Assembly: GCA_002493325.1 (NCBI GenBank)
Contig: DKYL01000058.1
Location: 1 to 25,712 of the forward strand
Origin: Ruminococcaceae bacterium UBA7101
GTDB taxonomy: Bacteria > Bacillota > Clostridia > Oscillospirales > Acutalibacteraceae
Direction of reading: 5' to 3'
DNA: 25,712 bases
This document shows positions 1 through 8,141 of the stretch, one piece after another; position 1 is the first letter of the stretch, and every line of letters begins with the position of its first letter. The notes below the pieces were generated by a model, which was not told where the DNA came from, searched no databases, and saw only the letters and a program-made list of their open reading frames with translations. Position numbers and translations under genes: made by a program.

Positions 1-69
1 ATAAAAGTATTTTATTAGTATAAGATTTTAAAGGGTGTGTTATATTTATAAAATATAGGAGTGATAGGC

Positions 70-831
70 TTGGATAAATTTAATATGCTTTTTACAGGCG
101 GAATAAGATATATTCTGCCGATATTTGCTGTTATTATTATAGCTACCTGTGTTATATCACTGTTCAGGAACAGACCGAGGCTTCATAAGCTGGCACAGCT
201 TGTTAATGAAAATGACGGCTCTGTTATTGATATTGACAGGTGGGAAACCTCAATCGGCAAGAGCAAGTCGAATGATATTGTTCTGCCGCTGGAGGATATT
301 TCACGTTTTCACGCTGTTATTGCTAAAAAGCAGAAGGAGTGGGTCATAACCGATACTTTTTCAAAAACAGGTGTGCTTGTCAACGATGAAAAGGTTGACG
401 GTCAGACCGTTATTGAGGACGGCGATGTTATAACAATCGGTACTGTACCGCTTAAATTTTTATGTGCTGAGGCACTTTCGGATGAACTTAAAACACAAAT
501 TAGAAATGAGGCTGCACAGATGAACAATCAGGTTAACAGAAATATTGCTTATGCGGTTTTGGTTGATGCCAAAACACGCAGACCGATTTATTTAAGAAAA
601 AAGGATGTTTTAATCGGCAGGGGTGACGACTCTGATATTCAGATTAATCTTGATACAGTAAGCGGACGTCACGCACGCATTCATCTTACAAGCCGTGGCT
701 GGGCACTTTCCGATTTGAACAGCCATAACGGCACAAAGCTCAACGGCAGATATATAACCGAGCCGCAGCTTATTTTTGATATGGATATGATAACCTTTGG
801 TGACAGGGTGTTCATTTTCTATGAACAGTAA
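70..831 (+). CDS. Membrane-anchored protein with two FHA domains
   Basis: FHA domains bind phosphothreonine peptides. This protein has one N-terminal membrane segment (about residues 10-27) and two FHA modules in the remainder. The first (about residues 57-112) shows the IGKSKSND and SRFHA motifs. The second (about 178-232) shows IGRGDDSD, SGRHA and NSHNGT, so both keep the Gly-Arg/Lys, Ser-Arg-His and Asn-Gly signatures. I chose the TTG at 70 because AGGAG at 57-61 lies 8 nt upstream; a GTG at 61 is in frame but overlaps that site. It is the first gene of a cell-wall operon with an FtsW/RodA and a PBP. In Actinobacteria an FHA protein also accompanies rodA and pbpA, next to Ser/Thr kinase genes. 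No kinase or phosphatase is present here, so the phosphorylated partner is unknown. Confidence 0.88.
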   Translation: MDKFNMLFTGGIRYILPIFAVIIIATCVISLFRNRPRLHKLAQLVNENDGSVIDIDRWETSIGKSKSNDIVLPLEDISRFHAVIAKKQKEWVITDTFSKTGVLVNDEKVDGQTVIEDGDVITIGTVPLKFLCAEALSDELKTQIRNEAAQMNNQVNRNIAYAVLVDAKTRRPIYLRKKDVLIGRGDDSDIQINLDTVSGRHARIHLTSRGWALSDLNSHNGTKLNGRYITEPQLIFDMDMITFGDRVFIFYEQ

Positions 832-850
832 AAAGCAAGGAGTGAAAATT

Positions 851-2146
851 ATGGCGAATACGGCAAAAAAGGCTAAAAAAATGCCACATATAAAGCCGAT
901 TAATAATTTTGCAATGCTTTTTGTGCTGACGATTTTTCAGCTTATAACAGGCTACAGTGCGGCAACGGCAGGTGATGAGCTTGCGGTCAAGGTTATTTTA
1001 TCGGCGGCAATTCTGATTGCAGTTGAGTGGGTTTATGTTTCGGTATTTTATTTTGTGCTGCACAGAAGGAATTTTGAGCTTGAGCTTATTGCATTTTTCC
1101 TGACAGGTGTGGGTTTAACGGCAATCGGCTCGGTTGCACCCAATGCCTGCTTTAAGCAGTTGATCATTGCTGTGTGCGGTATTATCGGCTTTATTGTGCT
1201 TGTGTTTATACTCGGCAATATTGAGCTTTGTATGAAATTAAGACTGCCTGTTGCAATCGCTGCTCTGGTGCTGCTTTTGCTTAATCTTATTATCGGCAAG
1301 GTGAATCATGGTGCGCAGAACTGGATTGAAATCGGCGGAATCACAATTCAGCCCTCTGAATTTGTTAAGGTTGCCTTTATTTTTGTAGGTGCGGCAACGC
1401 TTGAAAAAATACAGACATCAAAAAATATTATTAAATTTATTGCATTTTCAATTGCCTGTGTAGGAACACTGATATTAATACGCGATTTTGGTACAGCACT
1501 TATTTTCTTTGTAACATTTTTGATTATCGCCTTTATGAATTCAGGTGATTTCAAAACTGTCGGACTTGCAGTTTCTGCTGCAGGTCTTGGCGGTGCGATT
1601 GTTATTAAGTATAAAAGCTATGTAACCAACCGCTTTGCATCTTATAGGCATATATGGGATAATAATGATATTATTTACGGCAGCGGCTATCAGCAGACAC
1701 ACGTGCTGACAGGTATAGCATCGGGCGGACTGCTGGGTCTTGGTATCGGCAACGGCAATGTCAGGCATTATCTGCAGGATTATCTGACCATAACCGATGA
1801 TATTTTCGGTCTTATTTGTGAGGAATGGGGCTTCCTTTTCGGAATTATTCTTGTGCTTTCCTTTGCTGCCATTGCAGTTTCGGCACTTGTTAACTCCATT
1901 GCGGCAAGGTCAACCTTTTATTCAATCTGCGCCGTTGCGGGTGCAGGAATGCTTTTGTTCCAGACAGCACTCAATGTTTTCGGCATAACAGATGTGCTGC
2001 CCCTTACAGGTGTTACACTGCCCTTTATCAGCCAGGGCGGCAGCTCAATGATTAGCTGCTGGGCGGTGCTTGCATTCATTAAAGCATCCGATATACGCAC
2101 CTACAGCTACCTCGGCGGTGTTAAGGGAGGTGCCAAAAAGAAATGA
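851..2146 (+). CDS. SEDS peptidoglycan polymerase, FtsW/RodA/SpoVE family
   Basis: SEDS proteins are multi-pass membrane glycosyltransferases that polymerise lipid II into glycan strands and work with a cognate class B PBP. The 431-aa product is very hydrophobic, with about ten predicted membrane segments. It carries the family landmarks GAQNWIEIGGITIQPSE in the middle, DFGTAL, and near the C-terminus LPLTGVTLPFISQGGSS. The ATG at 851 is preceded by AAGGAG. An in-frame GTG at 797 would overlap the FHA gene and lacks a good ribosome site. Its stop overlaps the start of the PBP gene at 2143, a coupling typical of a polymerase/transpeptidase pair. Whether it serves elongation (RodA) or division/sporulation (FtsW/SpoVE) cannot be decided here; the FHA-SEDS-PBP order resembles the actinobacterial rodA locus. 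Confidence 0.93.
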   Translation: MANTAKKAKKMPHIKPINNFAMLFVLTIFQLITGYSAATAGDELAVKVILSAAILIAVEWVYVSVFYFVLHRRNFELELIAFFLTGVGLTAIGSVAPNACFKQLIIAVCGIIGFIVLVFILGNIELCMKLRLPVAIAALVLLLLNLIIGKVNHGAQNWIEIGGITIQPSEFVKVAFIFVGAATLEKIQTSKNIIKFIAFSIACVGTLILIRDFGTALIFFVTFLIIAFMNSGDFKTVGLAVSAAGLGGAIVIKYKSYVTNRFASYRHIWDNNDIIYGSGYQQTHVLTGIASGGLLGLGIGNGNVRHYLQDYLTITDDIFGLICEEWGFLFGIILVLSFAAIAVSALVNSIAARSTFYSICAVAGAGMLLFQTALNVFGITDVLPLTGVTLPFISQGGSSMISCWAVLAFIKASDIRTYSYLGGVKGGAKKK

Positions 2147-3531
2147 AAATGATTACAAGAAGAGGACTTTTTCTCCTCATTTTAATTATTGCCTTTATCG
2201 GCGGTCTCGGCTTTCTGACATACAGTGTTATGAGCGAGGGCTCAAAGTGGGTTATGATGCCCTATAACAGCCATTTGTACTACAATGGTGAAATGATTGG
2301 CGCAGGCAAAATAACCGATACAAACGGCACTGTGCTGGCTGAAACCGTGGACGGAAAACGAGTTTATAACGAGTCAAGGACAACAAGAAAGAGCACACTT
2401 CATACAGTGGGCGATACAGCAGGCTTTATTTCAACAGGTGTGCAGAGTGTGTATAAATCAAAATTAACAGGCTATAATGCTTTAACAGGCATTTATTCCG
2501 TTATGAAAAACGGCAGCGGTAATGATTTGGAGCTTACCATTGATGCTGATGTATGCGATGCTGCCTATGAGGCACTGAGCGATTATCCTGCAGGCTGTGT
2601 GGGTGTTGTCAACTATAAAACAGGCGACATCGTATGTATGGTATCCACGCCGAGCTATGACGTTGAAAACAAGCCCGATGATATTGATACGAATGAATAT
2701 TATAACGGTGCATATATCAACAGGCTTTTGGGCGGTTTATATACCCCCGGTTCAACCTTCAAGCTTGTTACTGCGATTTGTGCCATAGAAAATATTCCTG
2801 ATATTATGAGCAGGGAATTCAACTGCGTCGGTGAATATGACCCGGGCAAGGGAACGCCTATTGAGTGTAATGCATATCACGGAAGTCTTACCTTTAAGGA
2901 AGCACTGGCAAAGTCCTGCAACTCTGTTTTTGCACAGGTTGCCATTGAGCTCGGTCCTGAAAAACTTGCGAAAACAGCTAAGGATTTAGGGCTTACCTCT
3001 GCAGTGTCCATCAGTGGTGATATCAGCTCTTTGCAGGGCAAATTCTTCCTTGAAAAGGGCGATGCGGATGATTATGTGGGCTGGACAGGAATCGGTCAAG
3101 GTGACACAAGAATACCGCCTGTGGCTATGCTCAGGCTCGTTGGAGCTATTGCCAATGACGGCAAAGCTGTGTCATACAATCTTGTGGATTCCTTGTTCAA
3201 TAAAGCAGGCAAGGCGCTTGACCTTGATTTTGCAAAGCGTGAAACCCAGCTCCTTAACAGTGAAACTGCCGCACAGATGAAAAGTCTTATGCGTAATAAT
3301 GTTATGGAGCAGTATGGTGATTATAATTATGAAGGATTGAACCTTTGTGCTAAATCGGGTACTGCTCAGATAGATGAAATCAATTCAAACAACACGGCGT
3401 GGTTTGTAGGCTTTATGGATGATGAAAAAAATCCTTATGCCTTTGTTGTAATGGTTGAAAAGGGCAATTCGGGTTCACAAACCGCAGGACCGATTGCGAA
3501 CAAGGTGCTTCAGGCATTGGTTAATAAGTAA
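2143..3531 (+). CDS. pbpA: Class B penicillin-binding protein (transpeptidase), PbpA-like
   Basis: This is a DD-transpeptidase that crosslinks peptidoglycan outside the membrane. It has a short cytoplasmic tail, one membrane segment (about residues 8-28), a short dimerisation-type region and a C-terminal transpeptidase domain. All three active-site motifs are visible: STFK with Ser204 as the acyl-enzyme serine, SCN at 258-260, and KSGT at 404-407. At 462 aa it is close to actinobacterial PbpA and shorter than PBP2/SpoVD proteins, and it lacks PASTA repeats. The ATG overlaps the stop of the SEDS gene, with AGGGAGG at 2124-2130. The downstream gene, hflX, starts 9 nt after the stop, so it is probably cotranscribed. 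Confidence 0.93.
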   Translation: MKMITRRGLFLLILIIAFIGGLGFLTYSVMSEGSKWVMMPYNSHLYYNGEMIGAGKITDTNGTVLAETVDGKRVYNESRTTRKSTLHTVGDTAGFISTGVQSVYKSKLTGYNALTGIYSVMKNGSGNDLELTIDADVCDAAYEALSDYPAGCVGVVNYKTGDIVCMVSTPSYDVENKPDDIDTNEYYNGAYINRLLGGLYTPGSTFKLVTAICAIENIPDIMSREFNCVGEYDPGKGTPIECNAYHGSLTFKEALAKSCNSVFAQVAIELGPEKLAKTAKDLGLTSAVSISGDISSLQGKFFLEKGDADDYVGWTGIGQGDTRIPPVAMLRLVGAIANDGKAVSYNLVDSLFNKAGKALDLDFAKRETQLLNSETAAQMKSLMRNNVMEQYGDYNYEGLNLCAKSGTAQIDEINSNNTAWFVGFMDDEKNPYAFVVMVEKGNSGSQTAGPIANKVLQALVNK

Positions 3532-3540
3532 GGATGTTAA

Positions 3541-4812
3541 ATGGATTTAGATATTATTAATGAAGAAAAACAGGAAAAAGCACTTTTAATTGCTGTTGAT
3601 ACAGGCGATTATGATGCCGAGGTGTCAATGGCAGAGCTGGGTGAGCTTGCCAAAACTGCAGGTGCCGAGGTTGTGGGTGAAATGATACAGAAGCGTCCCA
3701 CGATTGAGGCTGCAGCCTTTGTGGGTAAGGGCAGGCTTGAGGAAATTGCTGAGTTCTGTGAAAACAATGATGTTGACCTGATTATTGCCGACGGCGAGTT
3801 AACACCTGTTCAGGTCAGAAATATTGAGGACAGAACAGATACAAGAGTTGTTGACAGAACAACACTGATACTTGATATTTTTGCAGGCAGGGCAAGGTCA
3901 AAGGAGGGTAAGCTTCAGGTTGAACTTGCGCAGCTTAAGTATTCTCTGCCAAGGTTGACAGGCAAGGGTACAAGCCTTTCAAGGCTTGGCGGCGGTATCG
4001 GTACGAGAGGTCCGGGTGAAACCAAGCTTGAAAGCGACAAAAGGCATATAAGACGTAAAATTCAGTATATCAAGGAGGAGCTTGCCGACGTTGAAAAACG
4101 GCGTAATATGCAGCACAGTCGCCGAAAAAAGAACGGTGTTCAGGTTGTGGCAATCGTGGGCTATACCAATGCAGGCAAATCCACTCTTATGAACAGACTG
4201 ACTGATGCAGGTGTTTTGCAGGAGGACAAGCTGTTTGCAACCCTTGACCCCACAGCAAGAAAACTGTATCTTCCTGACGGACAGCAGATTATGATTGTTG
4301 ATACTGTCGGCTTTATCAGCAGACTGCCTCATCAGCTTGTGGATGCCTTTCGTTCAACACTTGAAGAGGCAACCTTTGCCGATGTGATACTGAATGTATG
4401 TGACGCCTCAAGTGACGAGTGTCATAATCATATAAGAACAACAAATGAAATATTAGAAGGCTTGTTTGATGACGGCATTATTCCTGTGCCTGTTATTAAT
4501 GTTTTTAATAAGTGCGATATTGCACAGACCGCAGAGGATAAAATCTATTTTTACGGCAGCGGAAGTCCCTGTGTAAAAATCAGTGCCAAGACAGGCGAGG
4601 GTGTTGACGAGTTGCTGCTTGCCATACAGAATGCTCTGCCGCAGACAAGAAAAAGAGTGAAGCTTTTAATACCCTTTGACAAGGGCTCTGTTGCTGCAAA
4701 AATAAGACAGGACGGCGTTGTCCATTCTGAGGAATACACGGAAAACGGACTTGTTATTGAGGCAACTGCAGAAATTTCATATCTTGATACAATAAAAGAT
4801 TATATTATCTGA
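3541..4812 (+). CDS. hflX: GTPase HflX
   Basis: HflX is a ribosome-associated GTPase that splits or rescues stalled 70S ribosomes under stress. The 423-aa product has the HflX N-terminal domain with its glycine-rich linker (GGGIGTRGPGE, about residue 150) and a coiled segment. The G domain follows: G1 GYTNAGKS at 207-214, G3 DTVGF from Asp254, and G4 NKCD at 323-326. Length and motif order are normal for the family. It lies 9 nt after pbpA in the same operon, which looks like conserved gene order rather than a functional link to the cell wall. Confidence 0.96.
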   Translation: MDLDIINEEKQEKALLIAVDTGDYDAEVSMAELGELAKTAGAEVVGEMIQKRPTIEAAAFVGKGRLEEIAEFCENNDVDLIIADGELTPVQVRNIEDRTDTRVVDRTTLILDIFAGRARSKEGKLQVELAQLKYSLPRLTGKGTSLSRLGGGIGTRGPGETKLESDKRHIRRKIQYIKEELADVEKRRNMQHSRRKKNGVQVVAIVGYTNAGKSTLMNRLTDAGVLQEDKLFATLDPTARKLYLPDGQQIMIVDTVGFISRLPHQLVDAFRSTLEEATFADVILNVCDASSDECHNHIRTTNEILEGLFDDGIIPVPVINVFNKCDIAQTAEDKIYFYGSGSPCVKISAKTGEGVDELLLAIQNALPQTRKRVKLLIPFDKGSVAAKIRQDGVVHSEEYTENGLVIEATAEISYLDTIKDYII

Positions 4813-4843
4813 TTTTACTTCATAGAATTACTTAGGTGATTTT

Positions 4844-5311
4844 ATGAAAATGCTGACATTCAAATTAAAGCCGAAAACAATTTTCGGTATTATTCTGACT
4901 ATAACAGGCGTTGTTGTTATAGCCATTACCTTTGTGACAAACCATATCGGCAGTGAAAGCAAAAGCGTTTCAGCCATAATCAGTGCCTCTACTGACGAGG
5001 AGCGAAGAAGCTACCTTGAGAGTATGGGGTGGGAAACCGATACGGAGTTTGAAACAAAGGAGCTTACTATCCCTGAAAGCTGGAATAATGTTTATAATGA
5101 TTATAATGAGGTTCAGCTTAACCAGGGCTTTGATTTGAGCAATTATAAGGGTAAAAAGGTTACACTTTACACTTATACCATTACAAATTATAAGGATTTG
5201 TCTGAGGGTGTCGTTGCCGATATGCTTGTTTGTGACGGTAATCTGATAGGCGGTGATGTTTGCAACACCTCAGCAGAAAACGGATTTTTAGTAGGATTTA
5301 ACGGTAAATAA
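4844..5311 (+). CDS. DUF4830 family membrane-anchored protein
   Basis: A 155-aa protein of unknown function with a short basic N-terminus, one membrane segment (about residues 12-32) and an extracytoplasmic domain. The pattern SMGWETD, then IPESWNNVYNDYNEVQLNQGFDL, then KGKKVTLYTYTI matches what I recall of the DUF4830 domain, which is common in Clostridia and has no known activity. The start is ATG 4844 with AGGTGAT 5 nt upstream; a second ATG two codons later is also possible. Its TAA stop overlaps the ATG of the pseudouridine synthase gene by one base, so the two are probably translationally coupled. No catalytic motif is visible. Confidence 0.75.
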   Translation: MKMLTFKLKPKTIFGIILTITGVVVIAITFVTNHIGSESKSVSAIISASTDEERRSYLESMGWETDTEFETKELTIPESWNNVYNDYNEVQLNQGFDLSNYKGKKVTLYTYTITNYKDLSEGVVADMLVCDGNLIGGDVCNTSAENGFLVGFNGK

Positions 5312-6015
5312 TGGAAAGAATTGACAAAATCATTTCAGTGGCATCAGGTGTTTCAAGAGCCGATGCAAGAGCCTTAATCAAAAAGGGTCTTGTATCGGTT
5401 AATGGTGCTGTTATTAAGGACATTGGTTTTAAAGCAGACGAAAAGAATGATATCATATGCAGCAGGGGTGAAAAGCTCTGCTACAGCAAGTTTGTATACA
5501 TAATGATGAATAAGCCGAAGGGTGTTATTTCCGCAAGCGAAGGCGGAAAAGAAAAAACGGTTGTGGATATTCTGCCTGACAGTATGAAAAGGAAAAATCT
5601 TTTCCCTGCAGGCAGGCTTGATAAGGACACTACGGGCTTTGTTCTGATTACTGATGACGGTGATTTTGCACATAAAATTTTAAGCCCGAAAAATCATATT
5701 CCCAAAACCTATATTGCTCAGTTGGACAAGCCCTTTGATGACACCCTTGTTTCTGCCTTTGAGCAGGGTGTTGCGCTTAAGGATGATTTGTGTATGCCTG
5801 CAAAAATCAGTGCTGTTGACGGTGATTATACTAAGGCACTTGTTATTATTAAGCAGGGTATGTATCATCAGATTAAGCGAATGTTCGGGAAATTCGGCAT
5901 AACCGTAACCGGACTTACGAGAATAAAAATGGGCAAACTTGCGCTTGACGAAACCCTTCAGCCCGGTGGGTGCAGATATATTACTCCCGATGAGCTTGAG
6001 CAGATTAAAGCCTGA
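5311..6015 (+). CDS. rsuA: RsuA-family rRNA pseudouridine synthase
   Basis: It converts a uridine in rRNA to pseudouridine; RsuA itself acts on 16S rRNA U516. The 234-aa product has an N-terminal S4 RNA-binding domain (about residues 1-60, with SRADARALIKKGLVSVNG) and a catalytic domain with GRLDKDTTG at 101-109, where Asp104 is the expected nucleophile. The later motif YHQIKRMFGKFG is typical of the RsuA/RluB/E/F branch. Assignment to RsuA rather than RluB or RluF rests on length and overall pattern, so the exact target uridine is less certain. It is the last gene of the operon that starts with the FHA protein. Confidence 0.9.
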   Translation: MERIDKIISVASGVSRADARALIKKGLVSVNGAVIKDIGFKADEKNDIICSRGEKLCYSKFVYIMMNKPKGVISASEGGKEKTVVDILPDSMKRKNLFPAGRLDKDTTGFVLITDDGDFAHKILSPKNHIPKTYIAQLDKPFDDTLVSAFEQGVALKDDLCMPAKISAVDGDYTKALVIIKQGMYHQIKRMFGKFGITVTGLTRIKMGKLALDETLQPGGCRYITPDELEQIKA

Positions 6016-6090
6016 AATAACTATAAATTGAAATTAAAATATTTTGCCTCACTATATGTTGTGTTATAAGGTGTCGAAAATAATTCTTTA

Positions 6091-6137
6091 TGCAACTATA
6101 ACAAAAAAATATATATTTTTTTGTTAAAATAGTTGCA
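6091..6137. repeat. Long imperfect palindrome between rsuA and the CdaR-like gene
   Basis: The outer arms TGCAACTAT (6091-6099) and ATAGTTGCA (6129-6137) are exact reverse complements. The inner arms AACAAAAAAATA (6100-6111) and TATTTTTTTGTT (6114-6125) are also exact, leaving only a 3-nt AAA bulge (6126-6128) and a 2-nt centre. In RNA this gives about 21 base pairs and could end the upstream operon. In DNA the right arm covers the -35 box of the next promoter, so it could also be an operator or cruciform. Confidence 0.75.
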
Positions 6138-6161
6138 AATTCGTTAAACGTCTTGTATAAT
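6133..6161 (+). promoter_or_regulatory. Sigma-A-type promoter for the CdaR-like regulator
   Basis: TTGCAA (6133-6138) and TATAAT (6156-6161) are separated by exactly 17 bp. Transcription would start near 6168, giving a leader of about 107 nt before the gene at 6276. The -35 box lies inside the right arm of the palindrome at 6091-6137. Confidence 0.7.
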
Positions 6162-6275
6162 ATGAACAAGATAGGCATAATATTTTTGTGCAAGTTTTTT
6201 GCATTGTATGTTCAAAATAATTATGCTTGATGCTTTATATCATGTATTTTAATCAGATTAGAGGGGTGTAAATCA

Positions 6276-7361
6276 ATGCCTAACAGATTATTTCAGGGAA
6301 TAATTAATCAGATGCGTGATGCGATTGACCGTACAATCGGTGTCGTTGACGAGGCAGGCACAGTTATTGCCTGCAGTGACCTCAGCGCTATCGGTGAGGT
6401 ACGAAAGGGTGTAATTGCGGCAGGCGTGTTTAACGGAACACAGACCTGTGTTGACAATTCAACCTACACAACCTTTGATATTCTTATACGTCCTGAATAC
6501 GCTGTGTTTGTTGACGGAACAGATGAGCTCAGCAGACGCTATTCACAGCTTATCGCTGTTTCTCTTGATCAGATTAAGAAAAATAATGATGAAAAGTTTG
6601 ACCGTTCAAATTTTGTTAAAAATGTGATTCTGGACAATATTCTTCCGGGTGATATTTACATTAAAGCAAGAGAGCTTCATTTTAACAATGATGCTTCAAG
6701 GGTGGTCTTCCTAATCCGTACCGTTCAGCAGACTGATGTTTCTGTTTTTGATATTATTCAGAATTTCTTCCCCGACAAAACAAAGGATTTTGTTATCAGT
6801 ATCAACGAAACCGAAATTGCTTTGGTTAAAGAGGTAAGACCGAATGTTGACGGCAAGGATTTGGAAAAGCTTGCACGTTCAATCAACGACACACTTCTGT
6901 CAGAATTTTACTGCAATGCGGTTATCGGTATCGGCACCTGTGTTACAGGTGTCAAGGAGCTTGCACATTCCTTTAAGGAGGCACAGGTAGCTCTTGAGGT
7001 CGGCAAGGTTTTTGATACGGAAAAAACGATTATAAGCTATGAAAATCTTGGTATTGCAAGGCTTATTTATCAGCTCCCCACAACACTTTGTGATATGTTC
7101 CTGAAGGAAGTGTTCAAGCGTGGTTCAATTGATTCCCTTGATCAGGAAACTCTGTTCACGATTCAGAAGTTTTTTGAAAATAACCTTAATGTATCCGAAA
7201 CCTCAAGAAAGCTTTTTGTTCACAGAAACACATTGGTTTACAGACTTGAAAAAATCAAAAAGCTTACAGGTCTTGATTTAAGAGAATTTGATGATGCCAT
7301 TGTATTTAAGGTAGCACTTATGGTAAATAAATATCTGGCATCAAGCCCAATCAAATATTAA
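6276..7361 (+). CDS. CdaR/PucR-family transcriptional regulator
   Basis: A 361-aa regulator. The N-terminus (about residues 1-115) resembles the putative sugar-diacid recognition domain of CdaR-type proteins (QMRDAIDRTIGVVDEAGTVIAC). A middle GGDEF-like/PucR region follows. The C-terminal helix-turn-helix of the PucR type (about residues 300-355) shows NLNVSETSRKLFVHRNTL, then RLEKIKKLTGLDLREFDD. The ATG at 6276 has GAGGGG about 10 nt upstream. The gene is monocistronic, with its own promoter and the terminator at 7374-7404. No sugar-acid catabolic genes are nearby, so its ligand and targets are unknown. The palindrome at its promoter would fit autoregulation, but this is inference. Confidence 0.82.
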   Translation: MPNRLFQGIINQMRDAIDRTIGVVDEAGTVIACSDLSAIGEVRKGVIAAGVFNGTQTCVDNSTYTTFDILIRPEYAVFVDGTDELSRRYSQLIAVSLDQIKKNNDEKFDRSNFVKNVILDNILPGDIYIKARELHFNNDASRVVFLIRTVQQTDVSVFDIIQNFFPDKTKDFVISINETEIALVKEVRPNVDGKDLEKLARSINDTLLSEFYCNAVIGIGTCVTGVKELAHSFKEAQVALEVGKVFDTEKTIISYENLGIARLIYQLPTTLCDMFLKEVFKRGSIDSLDQETLFTIQKFFENNLNVSETSRKLFVHRNTLVYRLEKIKKLTGLDLREFDDAIVFKVALMVNKYLASSPIKY

Positions 7362-7373
7362 TATTAAAAATTT

Positions 7374-7404
7374 GCAGAACGCTTTTAATGCGTTCTGCTT
7401 TTTT
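7374..7404 (+). terminator. Rho-independent terminator after the CdaR-like gene
   Basis: GCAGAACGC (7374-7382) and GCGTTCTGC (7390-7398) form a perfect 9-bp stem with a 7-nt loop, followed by six T (7399-7404). It sits 12 bp after the stop codon. Confidence 0.92.
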
Positions 7405-7408
7405 ATAT

Positions 7409-7437
7409 GCTGTTTTGATGCTGTTATGATGTATAAT
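7409..7437 (+). promoter_or_regulatory. 11-bp tandem operator and -10 box upstream of the response regulator gene
   Basis: Two tandem 11-mers, GCTGTTTTGAT (7409-7419) and GCTGTTATGAT (7420-7430), differ at one base and directly precede a TATAAT at 7432-7437. No good -35 exists at 17 bp, which suits an activator-dependent or autoregulated promoter. OmpR/PhoB-family regulators bind head-to-tail half-sites at 11-bp spacing. The 11-mer GTTTTGATGCT (7412-7422) recurs exactly upstream of the carboxypeptidase gene at 10252-10262. Confidence 0.68.
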
Positions 7438-7466
7438 AATAGTGAAAATGATTTTAGAGGAGCATA

Positions 7467-8141
7467 ATGATGACGGAAATACTGATAGTTGAGGATGAAA
7501 AGCCGATTGCAAATCTTATTAAAATGAGCCTTTCCAAAGAGGGGTATTCCTGCTCCTGTGTCTATGATGGTGCACAGGCTGCCGATATGCTTGAGAAAAA
7601 CAGATATGATTTGGTTTTGCTTGATATTATGCTCCCCGAATATGACGGCTTTGAGCTGATGGAATATATTAAGCCTATGGAAATTCCTGTTATTTTTATA
7701 ACGGCGAGGGGCAGTATAAATGACCGTGTAAAAGGACTGCGTGCAGGGGCAGAGGATTATATCGTGAAGCCCTTTGAGATTGTGGAGTTGCTTGCAAGGG
7801 TTGACGTTGTTTTAAGACGATACAGAAAGCTGGACAATGTTATAAGCATCGCAGGGCTTTTGATAGATACCTATTCAAGGCGTGTTACAAAAGCCGGTGC
7901 AGAGATACGCCTTACACCCAAGGAATTTGATTTGCTGCTGCTTTTTGCACAGAATCCGGGCAGAGCTATGTACCGTGAAACGATATATGAACGTGTATGG
8001 GGCGAAGAGTTTCAGTACGGAAGCAAGACCGTGGATTTGCACGTTCAGCGTCTGCGCAAAAAAACAGGCTGGGAAAAGCAGCTTCAGGCAGTCAATAAGG
8101 TAGGCTATCGTTTGGAGGTGCAGCGTGAAGTTCTCGATTAA
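7467..8141 (+). CDS. OmpR/PhoB-family response regulator, VanR-like
   Basis: A receiver domain occupies residues 1-115 with VEDE near the N-terminus, the phospho-acceptor Asp53 in LLDIMLPEYDG, and the Lys of VKPFE. A winged-helix DNA-binding domain (about residues 130-220) ends with LRKKTGWEKQLQAVNKVGYRLE. Two adjacent ATGs are possible: 7467, or 7470, which is better spaced (7 nt) from AGAGGAG at 7456-7462. The histidine kinase gene begins 17 bp before its stop. It probably controls its own promoter and the VanY-type gene downstream through the shared 11-bp repeats. The VanR likeness is by layout and target type; it does not imply glycopeptide resistance. Confidence 0.93.
   Translation: MMTEILIVEDEKPIANLIKMSLSKEGYSCSCVYDGAQAADMLEKNRYDLVLLDIMLPEYDGFELMEYIKPMEIPVIFITARGSINDRVKGLRAGAEDYIVKPFEIVELLARVDVVLRRYRKLDNVISIAGLLIDTYSRRVTKAGAEIRLTPKEFDLLLLFAQNPGRAMYRETIYERVWGEEFQYGSKTVDLHVQRLRKKTGWEKQLQAVNKVGYRLEVQREVLD

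Noticed and set aside
3979..4332. Minus-strand open frame of 117 codons inside hflX
   Set aside because: It lies wholly antisense to a gene with all GTPase motifs, has no ribosome site and no recognisable domain.
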